NCBI GenBank assembly: GCA_051294375.1
Contig: CM119264.1
Coordinates: 27,291,340-27,355,339 of the forward strand
DNA length: 64,000 nt
From: Paraspadella gotoi
Lineage: Eukaryota > Chaetognatha
Direction of reading: 5' to 3'
Shown here: one piece after another, positions 32,901-45,184 of the stretch
How positions within the stretch are numbered: position 1 is the first letter of the stretch
Layout: each line of letters begins with the position of its first letter
The notes under the pieces: generated by a model
What the model saw: the letters and a program-made list of their open reading frames with translations, nothing else
What the model was told of the DNA's origin: nothing
Databases searched by the model: none
Translations under genes and position numbers: made by a program

Positions 32901-33278
32901 ATTGAACATCTTACCAACTGGTTCTTCGTTTTCTGCAACCAATTTTGACTGAGACAACGTGGCGGTCGAAGCTGCAACGAAATCAATTGCTTTGTCGGAA
33001 CTGGAGCCAGAGCCGGATCTCGAGGCGTCGCCGTTTAAGTCGACGCCGAAGTCGTTTCCGTTGCTTAGACCAGAATCTACGAAGTCTCTGCAGCGAATAA
33101 ACGAAACCGGGGAGCTGCCGGGGTCAGAATCAGCGCCGTCGAAAGTCCAGGCGGCGTCGTTGGAGGATGACGCCGTAGATTCGTTGGCGGAAGCTTGGCG
33201 TCGGAGCGGCGTTGCGTCGTGAACGAGCCGAAGCACCAAATCGGTGGGCAAGGCACCGGGAAGGGTTCCCGACGACAT
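29928..33278 (-). CDS. MAPK8IP1: C-Jun-amino-terminal kinase-interacting protein 1 (JIP1-like scaffold)
   Basis: Scaffold for JNK signalling and adaptor for kinesin-1 cargo. Exons in gene order: 33278-32915, 32731-32263, 32175-31726, 31644-31509, 31406-31322, 31060-30768, 30653-29928 (840 residues). Exons 4-6 make the SH3 domain (HIAVAHFNARHHDEVEFLSG, GDELLVERED, GIFPSAYA). A PTB/PID domain follows (FKADYFGSTVIE, EDVLVAAMRE, VRLFGCHPSIETLFAFVVRV, RFVAHVFLTRDD, ANELAESMARAWEE). The protein ends TEDIYME, matching the C-terminal kinesin-light-chain binding motif of JIP1 (TEDIYLE). The N-terminal half is Ser/Asp-rich and low in complexity; I cannot find a convincing JNK-binding motif (nearest is PLKRPNSATP). 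The start is the first ATG in the open frame, MSSGTLPGALP. Confidence 0.93.
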
Positions 33279-33535
33279 TCTTGGTCGTAGTGATGTTTGG
33301 ATTGACAATTGTTAACGATTTCAGCAATGATCTTAAGTTATTAGCATTTTTAAGGGGAGAATCTGATTAGGATCCATTAGGAGTCCGAGAGTGGGCGAGA
33401 ATCCGAGACCAAAAGGAAAGACAAAGGGACGCTCTTCCCGAAATATCGTCCCTTTTTGGTGCAAAGATAATCCAATTCTTTTCTCTGGGACGATAATTTG
33501 GAGGCAGATTAGAAGAAAGCTGAGGCAGATGAGAG

Positions 33536-33820
33536 ATGCTCTCTCCGTCGCCGAATTACGAAGACGATCCTTTTCGCATAGACGACAAATTCGATCGTCG
33601 ATTTCCCTCTCGCTTTCGTTTCGATCGTTCGATCGATCGCGGAAGTGTTTCCAAGGAAAAACGCAAGGGGAGGTCTTATTTTCAAAGATCCAACGATTTG
33701 TTTGCAAAGAAGAGTTTTCCTCGATTTGTTTTCGCAGGAGGAGGATCGAGCGTGGGAGAGAACGAGGGAAGAGCGAAATTATCGTCGTCGTCTTTCTTGA
33801 AGTCGTCGTTGGAATCTTGA
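33536..33820 (+). CDS. Possible small ORF, unknown
   Basis: An ATG-initiated 94-residue frame (MLSPSPNYEDDPFRIDDKF) rich in Arg, Ser, Asp and Phe. It shows no domain I recognise and no splice partner. Its codons are mostly C/G- or T-ending, like the neighbouring genes, and it starts 258 nt upstream of the JIP1 start on the other strand. It could be a small gene, a first exon or a chance frame; I lean to chance. Confidence 0.2.
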   Translation: MLSPSPNYEDDPFRIDDKFDRRFPSRFRFDRSIDRGSVSKEKRKGRSYFQRSNDLFAKKSFPRFVFAGGGSSVGENEGRAKLSSSSFLKSSLES

Positions 33821-33967
33821 AAAGGAAACGAGGAAAAAAAAATGATGGATGTTGAGACGTCGTGTTCGCGATTTCTCGATTCGTCATGAAAAGGAAAAAA
33901 AAAAGAGTAGGGGAAGAGGGACGTGAAAGGGTTTATGTTCGAACGTCGTTCTCACTCATTGTGCGTT

Positions 33968-33968
<1 letters not shown>

Positions 33969-34014
<46 letters not shown>
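33969..34014 (+). repeat. (GT)n(GA)n compound microsatellite
   Basis: About 8 GT units followed directly by about 15 GA units in the JIP1-RABGGTA spacer. Confidence 0.9.
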
Positions 34015-34016
<2 letters not shown>

Positions 34017-34410
34017 GGCGATCATTCATTGTCGGGGCATAATCCTCCCGCCGCGGCCCTTTTTGACCTGTCCATTGGCCGTCCTTCGCAGCGGTGGGTC
34101 GGTGAAGAGAAACGAGGGTCAAAAACGACCTTACCTTTCCGTTGTTCCTTTTGCGGTATGGAAGGACTGGCCGTCGTTGGGGCCGTGGCAGGGGACTTCA
34201 TTTTCTCTTTTCAGAAATAGTTATTTATAAAATGGCATAAGTTGGTAATATTTTATTCCTTGTTTATACGTCGTGGTTATTGTTCATTGACCTTGTTCGC
34301 GTTTTAAAAGCAATATTTTTACTTTGAATACTAAATAGGCTATATATTTTCAAGGATTCTTAAAAAAAAAACACTTTGAAACATCATTGTCTGACTACCG
34401 AAAAAAGAAA

Positions 34411-37400
34411 ATGCATGGACGTTTGAAAGTGAAGACCCCTGCGGAACAGCAGGAAGCGAAAAAACTGGAGAGAGAGAAGAAAATAACGAAATACAAGGAA
34501 GGAATGAAGCAGCTGATAGCCTTAAGGTAAGGCGTTTTTACTTATCCTTCTTTTAGGTAAGGCGTTGCGTATAAACCTTGAACCTTCGATTAGTTTATTT
34601 TTGAGTCACGCGTTCGGGTGGTTGAGTTTAAATGAATCGAAGGCTATAAAAATATAAAAAAAATTAGTTGTCCTCGAAAGCGAGTTCGCGACTTATCCCT
34701 TGTTTGGACCAGTTTCCGTCCCGTTTCCTCTCCCGTCGATTCGTATCCTTGTATTAGTAAAAATGAAAGGAGCTCGTAAACGCTGAAAGGTTAGAAAAAG
34801 GTAAGGCGAAAATGGGGTGAGTTCGCCGCCTCTCAACGGGGAACCGTCGGGGGAAAAACAATAACAACTCCGGTTTCTGTTGTCCTTCGAATCAAGACGT
34901 TTGATCGCTTCCCCTCCCCGTTGCCTTTTAGTTTTCCGGATAAGATAGAAGGTCGGGGCTCACCTGTCGTCCGATCGCGGATTATGGTTGTAATTAGCGT
35001 TTATTTTGTTTCGAAAAAATTCGGAGGTTCATTATATTATTTTGATTTTAAAACTGACTATTTTCCTCAATCTTCATGGATGGTTATTCCGAAAACAGTT
35101 TTAAGTCTTTCTTTAGACTCTCTCGCTCTTTCAATGTTGTGTTTGTTGTTCGTTGTCGTGTCATTTCTGGGGTCAAACCCAAACTGGGCTTTTCCAACTT
35201 TTCTCTCCCTCTATTCTCCCCCTACTATACGGCGGGAAACAAGGAAGAGAAGAAAGAAAAAAAAATAGAACGCGCAAAGTACTTTTACTACAAGTTTTAG
35301 AAAAGACTTAGTAGATAATTTTTTTTAGGAAATAAGAATTAATTTTGCTCCATTTGTGAGTATGCAAAATCTTTTCCACTATGATAACCTAGAGCAAAGT
35401 TTAACATGGTGAAGATCAGAAACCAAATGAGTTCCTGATGCGATGGTCGAGAGTTCGATCCCGCCGTTTCGCGGTTTCTTGAGAAAGTTTATCTTCGCTT
35501 CCTCAGAAGTCGTAAAAATCAGTTTTGCTTACACGGAAGTTATGAGTTACGCTTTTTTTTATTTTGTTTCTTTTGTTAACTTATGAATATTTCGTCTGTT
35601 AATTTTCCACCCATTGTATTCATATGATCATTAGTTAATACGCAATAAAAAACACCACCCCCTCCCTCTCTCCACCCCAAGAGGTTGCTCCGAACCCGAG
35701 TCGATGAAAGCGACGATGCAGTTGACGGGCGCGTTGTTGACGGCCAACTCCGACTTGTACACCCTGTGGAATCAGCGCAAAGAGATTTTCCAGCGAATGG
35801 AGGAGACGAGCGACGAAGAGCAGGTTCCTTTCATTTCTTGGCAATGTCAATGGCATGGAAGCGGACAGACCCATCGATCAAAATAATAGTAGTAGATAAA
35901 ACATTTTGCTGCGAAAATTTTATTTTGCGTCGTTGCCAATAACCCAACGTATATTTGTTGGGCGGAATTCCGAATGAGTAATTGACACCTCAGCGCGTTG
36001 AATAGAAAGAGGAAAAAAATGTGTTGCCAGTTTGGTCACGAGGTCGAGATAAAAAAAAACGGATCATTGGAATTTTAAAAGCGGCCGACAGAGAATTGCC
36101 TGCGAAATTCGATGGAATTTGAGTGGCCAATTTAAAATGTGGCCAGTTAAAATCATAATTAGCTTTTTAAAAAATAAATTCTTGTTTTCTTGAAAATTAA
36201 AGTGGTTGTTTTGAGCTGATAGGAAACAAATATTTCGTAAAAATGTATTCTGTGAACGTTCCTTTTCTGCCCCCCCCCCAAAAAAAAAACAAAAGATCCA
36301 ATCCCTCTACACGACTGAATTGGACTTCATCGAGGCGACTCTGGTCAACAACCCCAAGTCTTACTGCCTCTGGGAGCATCGAGTGTTTTGCATGCGGCGT
36401 ATGCCCGAGCCCAACTGGACGAGGGAGTTGAGGCTCACCTCCAAATTTCTCGAATACGACGAGCGGAATTTCCACTGTTGGGATTATCGCCGCTTCGTCG
36501 TCGCCGCTTCGCCCAAGGTCATAACGCAAGGACAAAAATGGAATTTTGTGGACGTGATTTTTATCATATCTTTCTTATTAATTACAGTCGGCTTCGGCAG
36601 AGGACGAACTCAATTTCACTTTCGACAAAATTAGTAACAACTTCTCAAACTACAGTTCCTGGCACTACCGGTGCGTAGCTTGTCTCTCGCCGATGTCCTT
36701 CAGCGACTGGCGTTGCCCAGGCTTCGTAAAGATATAAGATTTTTCCTGTTGTTTTCTTTAGATCGAAGCTTCTTCCTCTTGTCTATCCCGACGACGACTG
36801 TTTACATGGCATCAAAGAGAAGGCGTTGTTACAGGTGATCACTCGGACAAAAAAAAAACACTTCTTTTAATGATGCTGGTCTTAGTCGCTTCTCTCTTTC
36901 CCCCACTCCGCTTAAACTAATTCTTCTCCAGGAGTTCGAGCACACTATGAATGCGGTCTTCACGGACCCCAACGATCAAAGCGCTTGGTTCTATCACCGC
37001 TGGCTCTTAGGGCGGAAGGACCGACCCGACGAGGTCGACCTCATTTCCGTCGCCCGTGTCGGGAGGCGGCGCGGCGGTCTTGATGGCGGGCCTGTCGGGG
37101 ACGCCCTCGAAGCGGGACCCGGAAGGGCTGTCCTGGTCTTTTCGAAACCCGTCAAGTGAGAGAAACTCGGGCAACAATTAAGCGCCGGAAGATTTTTTTG
37201 ACAATTCCCTCGAGTTAAAAATTAGCCATTGTTATTCGTTTGTAACTAGGCTCAAATCAACTTATCCGATAATAAGTATTAATGATGGTGTTTGGTTCAA
37301 CTGACATAGTAAAACGTAAACGTAAAACGTAAAAAAAACGTTTTTTATTTAATAAGTAAAGCTATCTTTCCTCCCGAATTGGCTATTATTTATCAACAAC

Positions 37401-38911
37401 AACAATTTTTTTTCAGAGTCGGCGATTCGGTTGTGGTCAAAGTAAGTGTGGATGGCGTGATCGTTTCCCCCTCGAACCTTAACTTTGCCACGCCCTCCTC
37501 CAACAAACACAGCAACATTTGGTTCTGCGACATTCCCGGCTCTTACATCGACGAGGGTGAGTTAGAAAAACAAAAGCCAATTTAGATTTAGAAGAAAGAA
37601 CGGGTCCCCTAGATTATATGGTCAAATTACTTTCATCTCAGCCTCTCCGCACGAGATCTCCTTCGAGACAGAGTTTGTAGCCTCGTCTCAAGGCGCTCAG
37701 AGTTCATTGACGCTCCCGCCAGGCGTCGTGGGCGTCACGTATCGTCGTTACAAAGAGACGTTAAGGGGAAAGACGACGCTCTTTCGCCATGAGTTAAGGT
37801 GAGTCTAAGCTAAGGGTGGAGGTTGACAGAAGGAAACCCGGATTGTAATAATCGCGACGTCATTATTGAACTCATTTATTCTTTTTTTTCAGCGCAGCGC
37901 AACACAAAATCCTGGTGGCCGAGATGGAATCCTGTCAACAGCTTTTGGAATTGGAGCCGGGAAACAAATGGACACTGCTCACTCTAATACATCTAACCAG
38001 GTTTGTATTTTCTCCCAACATGGAGTCATTTGATTTCATTAGTCGACTTCCTTTATCACAAGCTCATTTCCCCTCCCCCCCTCCCTAAGAGCTCTGGATC
38101 CGCTCGCTCATCAAACTGCGATTTTGAGTTATATCGATCAACTGTTAAAGGTTGATCCGGCTCGAGAGGGGTTCTATTGGGACTTTAGGTAAATCTTCTC
38201 TGTCGCCCAGAAAAGAAACGCTCATGTGAATGTTTTTCTTACTCTTTCCCATTATATCGAAAGGTCAAAGTATTTGATGGAGAACGCCGTCGAAAAGCTT
38301 CCGGTGAGACAGGATATTCTCGACGAAGACTCCAGTGTCAGGTGGGCACATCTTTAGTTTGGACTTTTAAAAGCTCGCTTATACACTCACGCGTCATTTT
38401 TTTGGGCCTTACCCCTCAGCTCCTCGGATCACCCCGCCCCCTCGACCGTCGACCTCTCCGCCTCCGCCCTCACCTCAGTCTACCACGCCCTCTATCTGAC
38501 GGGATCGCCCTCTGTCGATCTCTCTCGCAACCGACTCCGCCACGTCGAAGCATTGGCTCAGTTTCAAAACGTGGCTCGCCTCGATCTTGCCAGAAACGAG
38601 ATCCGCTCTTGCGAAGGTGACGGGGCGTTTTCGAATAGTCACTGTCTCTGTCTTCTTTTTCACCATTCGGTCAGTATTGCCATTTTAACCATTTCCACAC
38701 CATTTATTCCCCAGGGCTTCAATTTCTGCCGGCGCTGAAGGAACTAGACTTGAGTAACAACGACCTGCGAACTCTCGATTCATTGTCGTCGCTTAAAGGA
38801 TGCGAGAACTTGACTATTTTGACATTGACTGGAAATCCGGTGACGAAAGACTCGGAACTTACCGAATGGATTCGAGTCCATCTCCCAGGGGTGGAGTGCC
38901 GATTAGCATAA
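34411..38911 (+). CDS. RABGGTA: Geranylgeranyl transferase type-2 subunit alpha
   Basis: Alpha subunit of Rab geranylgeranyltransferase, which with the beta subunit and REP prenylates Rab GTPases. Thirteen exons: 34411-34526, 35682-35823, 36296-36517, 36588-36670, 36762-36834, 36932-37155, 37417-37556, 37642-37798, 37893-38000, 38090-38188, 38264-38341, 38420-38616, 38715-38911 (611 residues; human 567). The start MHGRLKVKT is nearly invariant in the family. Prenyltransferase-alpha repeats are plain ([52 protein letters not shown]). An Ig-like insert follows ([27 protein letters not shown]), then C-terminal LRRs ([42 protein letters not shown]). Both extra domains present in mammals are therefore kept. 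Intron 1 (1.15 kb) is AT-rich with no feature I can name. Confidence 0.95.
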
Positions 38912-40820
38912 CGCCACAGCCCCACAGCCAAGGGGTGTAATAGTAACGGTCGAGTCTTGAAGTACCATCATAAGGTTCAAGTGTCGTGAGTACATCTCAC
39001 GAGAGGACCAAAGTTGCCTCCGAACAGAGGCGGACCACTCAAGGCCCGACATTCGTCGTTTTCGGTTAACTTCGCCCAAAATCACCTCCAATGAATCACA
39101 ACGATTCAAAATACTTTTTCTGCGTTATCTGTGATTTTATAGCTCAATATTCTATTTTACAAAAAAAAAACACGAGAAAACTTGAGTTGTCAAGTTTTAA
39201 TATTTTTTTAAATAAAAACACGAAAGCGCGAACGTGCACAAACTTTTTCAAGAGTTAAAAAATAAATAATTAAGTGCTTACCTAATCTTTTAAAATTTCA
39301 TTGTTTCCAATAAATTTATTTTTAAAAAATGACAAATCGCTTTTGTTTAAAAAAAAACGCCATTAAAAACTAATAAAAAATCAAAAATTCAAGCGACCAT
39401 TTGTGATGTCAAAATACAATCACTACGCGAAGCCATTTAGTAAAATATAAACGAGATTTATATCTAGAATCAGCTACGAGTCGAACAAATCTTTATAAAA
39501 TTATATTTTGTATGAAGCGATTTAGCCAGTTCGATGCGATGCATACAAAAATACTGTCTTTTCAAAAGCACCCGGAAGACTTAACAAAAGATTCACCTTC
39601 CCTTCACCTCCTTACCCGATTGCAAACTTAAGTTGAGCCACTACTGAGCGAGGATATATAATAGTAGACGTGAGGCAGTGTAAATAGAGGAAAAGTTGAG
39701 GACAGAGGAAGAAAGACAGTTTTGATTCCGATGTCTATAGTATAATAAATATCACTTGAAAAATTTCTAATACGACATTGACAAATACCTAAGGAGTAGG
39801 GTGAAGTGAAAGTTTGGAATCAAAATTTAGCAGTTATATCTTGAAAACTATCATATTAATGAATACTAATCTATAATTATTTTTTTTTTTTATAAATATA
39901 GTAGCCCAGTCAGCTTATTTTATATATAGTATTACCCTTATATAAGGTTAAAATTTCAAATTTTTTTTTTTTGGAATTCTGAGAACAGATTCTGATTCCT
40001 CGTTAAAAGTTAATATAAGAAAGTATAAATCTTTTTCAAAAATTATGTCATTAAGTAGGTTAAAATTACAAAAAACTACATTTTTAAGCTAGAAATTTAA
40101 AATCGGTGTCATAAATATAGTTTTTATATTTTTAAAAAAGAATTATACTTTCTTATAATAACTTTTTGCAAGGAATCCAAATCCGATCTTAAAATTAAAA
40201 AATTTGCATTTTGAAATTTTAGCCTATTATATACTTATTACTATGTATAAATATAGCTCACTGGTGCCCACTAATGTATAAAATAAAAAAATTAATTTAC
40301 CAAAATATTTTTATTAGCTTTTATGTTCATGTTTTATATGTTAAATTTTAATTTTCTAAAATTTTATCATTTTCACATCACTCTACTAAGGAGTCTACTA
40401 TGAAACTGGAAGCCGGCTCGATTTTTTGGGAGAAAAGATCAATAGTAATAAACTGGAGTTTGCACTCAAAAGCCGATTTGCGCTATGAAAAAAAAACGTT
40501 AAGGCGTCACAGAGAGAATATTTAACTTTGGCAAAAACCCGCTTTAATCAGTAATTTGCGTGAAAGCCCGCATAGCTGACTATTCGCATGCCCGATCCGA
40601 CGCCCATCGCGAAATTTTAGCTAATTGAGACTTTTATTAAGGTTCGGCCTGAAATGAGCTGACCCTAATCACGCGACGCTTTTTTATTCACTGCGCATCT
40701 CGGCCCTTGAATTATTTCGGCGGAACACATCAAAATGTAGAATTAGAATTATTTGATAGATATTATGACTACGACTATTTTATGCTTCTTAGTGCTGGAG
40801 GCTCCCTTCTACGAGGAGTT
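38912..40820. other. Intergenic region with a MITE-like repeat
   Basis: 1.9 kb between the convergent RABGGTA and nucleoredoxin genes. About 39785-40400 resembles the hAT-like MITEs: it starts TAAGGAGTAGGGTGAAGTG, contains AATCTATAATTATTTT, TTATATATAGTATTACCCTT and CTGATTCCTCGTTAAAAG, and ends near CATCACTCTACTAA. I cannot match an 8-bp target duplication, so the borders are uncertain and it is an older relative. The rest is AT-rich with no gene. Confidence 0.5.
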
Positions 40821-43094
40821 TCAACGAATGCTGCGCCTGTCCAAAGTGTCGTTTCGATATTCTCTGATGATCTTTTCCACGCTTTCCGCCGTAAGAGTAT
40901 CGACGGCCTTAAAGAGATTGTCGGCAATTTATTTTTAGCAGCTTAATTTTTATTTAGAGTGCAACCGGATTTTAACCTCTTTGACGACGTGTATCTTTTG
41001 CCCGGGGATGTCGAGCAAGATGACGAGGTTTTCCGGCTCGTCCTCCAAGTTGCAAAAGTCGCGAATGGAGGAGCATATGTCGTCCTCGCCGCCCCAGAAA
41101 AAGTATATCTCCTTCTTGGAGATGCCTTTCGCGTACTCGATCTCTGCTTGAGGCTAACGGGGGTGTGGGGAAAGGGGATTGAGATTGTGTTGGGGCTTCC
41201 GACCCTTTTTAGAACTTCCCCAGAACTTTAGACTTTGCCATTGACTCACTGTCATGATGGATTTGGCGTGCCCAATTTTATCCTCGCTCCCATCCGTGAA
41301 GACGATGATGCAAGGACTGTCATTGATAACGTGGGCCATCGACTGATCGAAATTACGGGTCGTTAGTGAAATTAAGCAGGGTCATCGACTTTCCAAACAG
41401 ACAGTACAAAAACTGTCACCTCGTCCAACTCCTCGATGGGTTGTGGCCTCCAGGGAAATTTTTCGCCGTTTGGGTCTTTAGTCACGGCTGATCGTCCGTC
41501 GTTGGTTATAACTTGACCTTCCTCGTCTAAAATGACCAGGTGAGGTATGCCATTCACTTCCATCAACTGATGAAAAAAAAAGGGGTGAGGAAAGGTATAA
41601 TTATTTCTTAAATCCATAATATTCGAAATTTGACAAATATTTTTAGTTACATTTGAGAGTTCTTGTTGTCTTTTGTCTTGAAAAGGAAGGGCTTTCCAAG
41701 GCATTTCGTTGAGATATTCCTATTAAGAAACGATATTTTAAATCCCCTTTTTTGTAAACTTATTACAATTTCCACCCGGCGACGAACCTTAAATTCACTG
41801 GGGCTGTTGTCGCCCGAACAAAAAATGACCTCGAAGTTCTTCCCATCGGCGACCAACTTTTCGTACGTCTTTACGAGTAAAGGCGTGAATGCCCTGCGGA
41901 ATCAAGTTCGCCACTTGCTCGGTCATCATTTTTGTAAACATTTTAGAGAAATTAAAATTGAATAGAGTGGCGACCTGCACGGCGGGCACCAGTGGGCCGA
42001 AAAGTAGAGGCCCGTCACTTTTCCCGCCAAAGCCTCGCTGACTGTGAAATTCCCGCCGCTTTTGTCCGTCAACGCCCCATCGTTTTCGGCCAAGATCTGA
42101 AATTCGATAAAGCAATGGAGAATTAATTATGTTTGTTGTTCTCTTAAGTCATATTATCAGATTGGTACTTGAAGAGCATTAAAAGGTTTCGCTTGAATTG
42201 TGCTCATCAAAAAATGCCTAACTCGTAGACGTATAGTGGCGTTTAACATAGGAAAGGGACTTCTCTTGTTTTGTTTAATTTTTAGCATCAATTAGTACGT
42301 TCGTTAGGTATGTTCATTCAGTACGGCAAGGAAAATTACACATGAATTACACTGGCTGGCTGAATTATTATCATTACTTATTAGCTATAATAAATTTATT
42401 AGATACCAAACTACAATTTTTTATTAATAGAACATTAAAAAAACGAAAATATTTTTTTTATTTGGCCCCTCGTGTGCCTCCGCCTAATCATTCGTTGTCC
42501 CCAACCTGATTCGGCTGCTTCAGCCTCCAAGGAAAGTTCTTTCCCTCCTTGTCGTTGGTGATGACGGACCGGCCGTTCTTGTTGATGACGTTTCCCGTCG
42601 CCGCGTCCAAAAGAATCAGCGTGGGAATTCCCGTCACCTGCGTCAATGCGCGAGAGATAAAGTTAGGAGAATATGGCGCCGCGGCGTCTTTCATGTCACC
42701 GGCACCCGACCTTGAATTTCGAGGTGAGTTTAGCCTTGATGTCCCTGGCTTCATAGGGCAGAGCGTGGAAGGTCATTGACCCATAGTACTCTTGAAAGCT
42801 GTCGAGGTCGCGGTCCGAGCTGACGAATACCAGGTCGAACTTTGACCCATTTTCCGTCTTTTTGAAGTCAGTGTAGAACGTTGACAACTGTACGGGGGAA
42901 ACAATATAAATATTAATTGGAGACGGATTACTATAATTTATCAATATACTCACCACTGGAGTGAACGCTCGACACGGTGGGCACCAGTGAGCCGAGAAGT
43001 AAAGCCCCACGACGTGATCGTCGCCTCCTACGATCGATGACGTGGGGACTGTTTCGCTATTTTTGAGGAGGTTGGGTCCGAGCAGACTTTCCAT
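40821..43094 (-). CDS. NXN: Nucleoredoxin
   Basis: Thioredoxin-fold oxidoreductase that in vertebrates binds Dishevelled and other partners in a redox-dependent way. Exons in gene order: 43094-42954, 42887-42711, 42637-42506, 42096-41975, 41893-41788, 41719-41651, 41566-41420, 41342-41250, 41153-40977, 40907-40821 (416 residues). Two tryparedoxin-like domains are present, each with the active site HWCPPCRAF (residues about 38 and 156). Each is followed by the family strings IPTLILLDAATGNVINKNGR and IPHLVILDEEGQVITNDGR plus a FPWR element. The C-terminal region keeps FFWGGEDDI and LVILLDIPGQK. In human NXN the first domain lacks a WCPPC site, so this protein looks doubly catalytic. Reading through the donor after exon 3 reaches a stop after NQVGDNE, so a short one-domain form is possible. 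Confidence 0.94.
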
Positions 43095-43561
43095 TTCCGC
43101 CTTTTTACGAGGATTGCAGAGAGATCCGAGTCCGTCAGATATTGGAAGTGGTACCGGTTTGTTTGTCGTTATTTTTCCGTTCTGGACCGGTATCGAGCTG
43201 ATATTTCGAACGGTTTTACTGATCTAATTTAACCGCTGAAAATAAAAAAAATTAATAGAAAACAGAGAAAAAACTCTGAAGCCATTTAGAAGTTTTCGAA
43301 TAAAGCCGATACGAGGAAAAAAGTTTAAAAAAACGAATAAGCGATTGCGTGAGTCGAATCGGAAAAACGAGAGAAAAAACTTTACAACCGTCCCGAGCTC
43401 GGAAAAAAAAGTGAGCAATTTTTTTCCCCATCACGCGAAAGAGAATTAAAAACTGAACTACTATCACAATGTAGAGGTGTTGGGCGTTTGTGCCCACCCA
43501 GAGAAAGACGTTGGATTTTCCCTGGACAGTGAGCCGGCTACTGTTTATTCTTCCCAATTAG

Positions 43562-44921
43562 TCAATCACATTGTGCGGGCCAAGCTTTCGCTTCGAGGTC
43601 TGCTTTGGCAAGGCCCTCCAGGAGCGGAACATCAAACACCACCGGCGGGTTGCAGGGATTGTAGAGAATATCGCAGGTAGAAGCGTTAATGTACGTCGTT
43701 TGCCCGTCGTTCCAGCATCCGTAGTCCTGTGGAGAAAATCATTAGCTTTCTTAATCCACGATAAGACGTTTCAAGATTTAATAGTTTTCCAAAAAGTTAG
43801 TTCGACTTCGTTGCACACTTCGGTTTACTCATCAAACAAGAGATTCTCTTTAAATAATAAAAGAAAAACAGGGAAAAAAGGCTTTCAAAGAACAAAACGG
43901 TTGAAAGTTACACAGATCAGCCCCTCAAATGTATCCTCCCTTCTCTGACTCACTTCGTGAATATGACCGAAAACGTGATAGGCAGGCTTCACCCTCCGCC
44001 GCACGGTCTCGAGCAGTTCGACGCAACCAACACGATTACCACCCTTCACTTTATCCCCAAACCCCAAGGGTGGTCCGTGGGTGACCAAAATATCCGTTTC
44101 TTCGGGAATCGCGTCCCATTTTTTCAGGATCGTCGCGCCTCTGACAAGGTTGAAGGCCCAACCTCCGAAGACAGGTTGCCAGGGCGATCCCCAAATCCGG
44201 ACTCCACCGATTTCGACGCCAGAGTCTTCGAGGTAGATGGCGTTGGTTATGAGGGTTCGCGGATCACTCGGGGGCGGGGAAGATTGATCGGAGGGTTGGG
44301 CCAATTGGCGAAGAAGGTCAAAGTTGATAGTGGGCTTGCCGTCCACGGACGCGCGTCCAATACTGAGTTCGTGATTGCCTGCCGTTTTGGTTAATAATAA
44401 TGGTAATAATGAAATTGGGACAACCAAAATAAAAATTATCCATTCATTTAATAAATAAGCTATCTTGCCCGACTTTGGAATATTAGTAATAACTTGCAAA
44501 CAAACCGGCGATCACGACGACGAATTTGTGCGGCAAAGAACCCAGGAAGTTGTTAAACCTTTTGATTTCGTCAATTTTGCCGACGTTCGTGAAGTCGCCG
44601 GCGTGAAGGAAGACGTCTCCGGGCGGAATCCCGAAATCTCTGTGCCAGCTCTGCGCTCCGTAACGGGTCTCCCTGGAGTTCAGTAAGAAATGGTCACAAA
44701 GTAAAAATCTGAATCCGACGATTGAAAACCGACTTGTTATGCGTGTCGCTCATGACAACGAATCTCAGTCTGTCTGGGTGGACGGGAGTATCCAGGTCGA
44801 GAGGCTCGACGGCCTTCTTCCCGACTTTCCGCTTTATCAACCGCCAAACAGTTGAGGGATATTCTGTTTCAGGGTGAGGCGAAATTGCCGAAGAGGCTTT
44901 AGTCCTTAGCGAAGTGGCCAT
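43562..44921 (-). CDS. MPPED-family metallophosphoesterase
   Basis: Calcineurin-like metallophosphodiesterase of the MPPED1/MPPED2 group. Exons in gene order: 44921-44734, 44672-44506, 44378-43954, 43726-43562 (314 residues). The metal-binding motifs are complete: MSDTHN, GDVFLHAGDFTNVG, VVVIAGNHELS, DILVTHGPPLGFGDK and HVFGHIHEDYG. MPPED-specific strings include RIWGSPWQPVFGGWAFNL, RVGCVELLETVRRRVKP and TTYINASTCDI. Where human MPPED2 has a glycine in the last histidine motif (GGIHE, which lowers activity), this protein has GHIHE, so it is expected to be a better enzyme. The start is the first ATG of the open frame. The nucleoredoxin start codon lies 467 nt downstream. Confidence 0.93.
44404..44478 (+). 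repeat. Dispersed repeat D, copy 4 (truncated)
   Basis: Carries ATGAAATTGGGACAACCAAA, CCATTCATTTAATAAATAAG and CTATCTTGCCCGACTTTGGA. It fills most of the 127-nt intron between exons 2 and 3 of the metallophosphoesterase gene (44379-44505). Confidence 0.6.
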
Positions 44922-45184
44922 CACAGTTTTGCAGTTATTGTAAAATGAATAAATAAGCTAGGAAAATTTCATTATAAATTAAAAGTTCTAAATAGAGAAT
45001 AATTTAAAAAACGCAATTTTGTTCGTTTTGTATGAATTTGAGGGAAGAGAAAGTTAAACAGCCTTCCGGATAAACGGATTACTGAGCATCTTAAGTTAGA
45101 CGGTCAAAAACACCCAATAGGACGAATATAATTTGTGCAATCAATTTTTATTGGAATGTGAGCTGTGCTTTCTTCAAAATACGA

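Larger units (their letters stand above)
33279..34410. other. Divergent intergenic region JIP1-RABGGTA
   Basis: 1.1 kb between two divergently transcribed genes, so it should hold both promoters. It contains an isolated open frame (33536-33820) and a compound microsatellite. I see no clear core promoter motif. Confidence 0.45.

Noticed and set aside
33333-33887. 184-residue minus-strand frame upstream of JIP1
   Set aside because: Runs in AT- and purine-rich spacer DNA, overlaps simple sequence, and shows no domain or phase-compatible splice site to JIP1 exon 1.
35425-35475. Possible tRNA or SINE B box (GAGTTCGATCCCGCC) in RABGGTA intron 1
   Set aside because: No convincing A box or acceptor stem at the right distance.
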